Shown here: piece by piece, positions 62,113 through 64,000 of the stretch
Numbering within the stretch: position 1 is the first letter of the stretch
Layout of the letters: every line of letters starts with the position of its first letter
Origin: Sipunculus nudus
Lineage: Eukaryota; Annelida; Sipuncula; Golfingiida; Sipunculidae
Assembly (NCBI GenBank): GCA_026874595.1
Contig: CM049310.1
Location: 78,671,056-78,735,055, forward strand
Direction of reading: 5' to 3'
DNA: 64,000 bases
Notes under the pieces: model-generated
Seen by the model: only the letters and a program-made list of their open reading frames with translations
The model's database searches: none
What the model was told of the DNA's origin: nothing
Translations under genes and position numbers: made by a program

Positions 62113-62235
62113 TGTGTATCATCACTCGTGTGTATCATCACTCGTGTGTATCATCACTCATGTGAATCATTATTCATGTGTATCAACGTTAATGTTTTAA
62201 ACAGATGATAAACTTTATCTTCACTAATGTGTATC
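62113..62235. repeat. Minisatellite, unit about 16 bp
   Basis: Variants of GTGTATCATCACTCGT repeated three to four times cleanly and then degenerately. Confidence 0.85.
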
Positions 62236-62446
62236 ATCAAACTCAAACTTGTGCCAGTCTAACCACAGTACATGTCAACAGGTCTTTCAAATGTTGAAAA
62301 GCTAGATTTATATGGAGGAGGTACTGGTACTTTAAATCATTAATTAATTATCCATCATGGGTTGTTTCTTTTTCTTTCAGTCATCAAACCTGATTTTACA
62401 ACTAGTTCCAAACATCAATATCTTATATGTATTGCTGAAACCTTAT

Positions 62447-62616
62447 ACAGTCAAACCTGTGTTATGAGACCACCAATGGGACTGGCCAAAAGTGTTTTAA
62501 CTCACAGGTGGTCTTATTAGTCAGGTCAGTTATAAATAATGTGAATGCATTCAGTTCACCAAAGGATGGTCACTTGGTCTTACAAGAAAGGTGGTCTTTC
62601 TGACAGGTTTTACTGT
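62447..62616. mobile_element. Small MITE, 170 bp, with ACAGTAAAACCTGT-type ends (copy 3)
   Basis: The left ACAGTCAAACCTGTGTTATG and the reverse complement of the right ACAGTAAAACCTGTCAGAAA, each followed by an AGACCACC motif, form TIRs of about 27 bp. It is related to 31886 and 40595. Confidence 0.75.
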
Positions 62617-62686
62617 TTATGTTTAATAAATAATTTAACACTTTTCATGGAGCTTTAATACTTGGCTTTTAGATATCATGTATAAG

Positions 62687-62690
<4 letters not shown>

Positions 62691-62776
<86 letters not shown>

Positions 62777-62777
62777 A
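62691..62777. repeat. Long (TA)n microsatellite
   Basis: About 40 TA dinucleotides in an uninterrupted run, the longest simple repeat in the window. Confidence 0.97.
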
Positions 62778-64000
62778 ACAATTATATAACAAAAGTGTCA
62801 CATAAGAAAGACAAGATTTAGGTGATCATGCAAAATTGGTGTTCCAGTGTTTGCAGCTCTACACAAGTGTTTGGTAATTATTATTTTAACCTCATCAATA
62901 GTCTATACTGAGAATACAAAAAAGCCTGTGTAGCACTTGGAAAGTTATATCAACCAATTCAAGAACAGCAGATAGACTTGCCAAGAATACAGTATGCATG
63001 GAGCCTTATTTTGGAATTGTCATGCAATGGTAGATCCCAAGAGTTAGAAATACAGCAAAATCAGCTCTGCCAAATGTTTACTTATTGATAGTTATTGCAT
63101 CATGCAATAAGCAGAAACAAAAAGTAGAATGTGTGGGGGTTTCCAAACATCATAATACCTTTATTCTAAATACAGAATCTTCCTTGCCATGTGTGTGCAG
63201 TACCATGGGCCTTAGTGGTTCACTGACATCAGCATGCTAGCTTCGATGTTTATTACGTCGTATGTCTTTCTTTTTATTGAACAGGAAATTTACAGAATCA
63301 GAATGATATATGACTGACAGGTTATTGGTGGATTTCTATTAATTTCAAGGAGAGTTTGGCATTAATGCAAGGAAGATTTAATAAAAAAAAATGCAGAGTT
63401 TAACTCTAGGAAAAGTATGAGTGCAGATCAGCTTAACTATTATATTTATCTGATTTTGATAATACTCCCATTAATAGTCTTTAGCACTGACACCTAGTGA
63501 ATGAATTTGCTACTATTTTGACATATGGATCTTTTGACAAGAAGAGTGGAATAAAGTGTGAAAATTTTCATCGACTGAAAGTTATGCTGAGGACTAACTT
63601 TTCTCATATCCATAATAAATGACCTCTGACTGTTTACATTAAAGAAATTGTCCATTTTGGGTAAATTTAATTTTTTTTTATCAGAGTGAAGTTTTACATT
63701 TTTTTAAAAAGAAATTTAAGGTAAGTTACAGTGTATAGAAATATACTATGTTTGATTATTTACTTGAAACATGCTTTGGCATGGGTCTTTGCCATTATTC
63801 ATTGATTGGCTAGACAGTTGTAAAAATGCCAGATTAGCGTGTAGGAGGCCAGCCCTATCAAACATTTTATACTAGTTCGCATGCCTGGAGACACTGTCAG
63901 GGAAACTACAGCAAAAAACTGTCTACTGTGATTTATTGTGAAGCTTTATTGTTCAAGTATTTAAGAGCACCCCAGGTATGATGTTTTAAGAGCTGTCAGT

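Larger units (their letters stand above)
34657..64000 (+). other. EXT1: EXT1 intron, at least 29.3 kb, 3' end outside the window
   Basis: It opens with the consensus donor GTAAGT. No acceptor followed by EXT1-like codons was recognised. Repeats inside are listed separately. I see nothing specific in 35490-38100, 38540-39220, 40750-41910, 42010-43090, 43570-44215, 44345-45090, 45750-46630, 47045-47805, 48245-50230, 50290-50880, 54980-55550, 55720-60285, 60980-62105 and 62800-64000. Parts of 58000-58260 are less AT-rich and rich in TAATTG/ATTTGCAT-like motifs and could be a regulatory element, but nothing proves it. Confidence 0.8.

Overview
The window is animal nuclear DNA: AT-rich, dominated by introns, and crowded with short repeats and non-autonomous transposable elements. 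It looks like a bivalve mollusc or a close lophotrochozoan relative. The pointers are repeats opening with a small hairpin followed by GTCCGTCC runs, arrays of ATCTCGTGGCCACGAG-type units, and TTTAATGAGGTCAGAGGTCA elements. That assignment rests on recall of repeat style and was not tested by a search.

Only one protein-coding gene can be supported. Four plus-strand exons (10007-10133, 22025-22144, 33786-34043, 34567-34656) join in frame to 198 complete codons plus the last base of a split codon. They encode the middle of exostosin-1 (EXT1), a Golgi heparan sulfate polymerase, from the end of the GT47 domain into the start of the GT64 domain. All four have GT-AG borders. The gene starts before base 1 and continues past base 64000, so the whole window is gene interior. 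Three introns are complete (11,891, 11,641 and 523 bp) and two are cut by the window edges (at least 10.0 and 29.3 kb). No other gene, tRNA, rRNA, promoter or CRISPR array was found on either strand.

Layout. 1-10006 (intron): a 2.2-kb copy of repeat family A, a 278-bp tandem array with a perfect palindrome in three of its units, family B repeats (one interrupted by a MITE with TA target duplication), and a short-TIR element. 10134-22024 (intron): two more family B copies, then a nested pair in which a 1.9-kb foldback element with a perfect 6-bp target duplication sits inside a 3.9-kb TIR element, then a family A fragment and smaller repeats. 22145-33785 (intron): an 87-bp array that begins at the exon's own splice donor and repeats it about ten times, a family A composite, and a 2.2-kb array of 93-bp units. 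34657-64000 (intron): small MITEs, a pair of tRNA-derived SINE-like repeats, an inverted second copy of the 0.6-kb MITE, an 18-bp minisatellite on both sides of a complete family A copy, a 127-bp array and a long TA microsatellite.

The most interesting points are the minisatellite grown from a coding exon/splice-donor junction, the nested foldback element, and the spread of DR1-type nuclear-receptor motifs (AGGTCA-N-AGGTCA) by family B repeats through the EXT1 introns.
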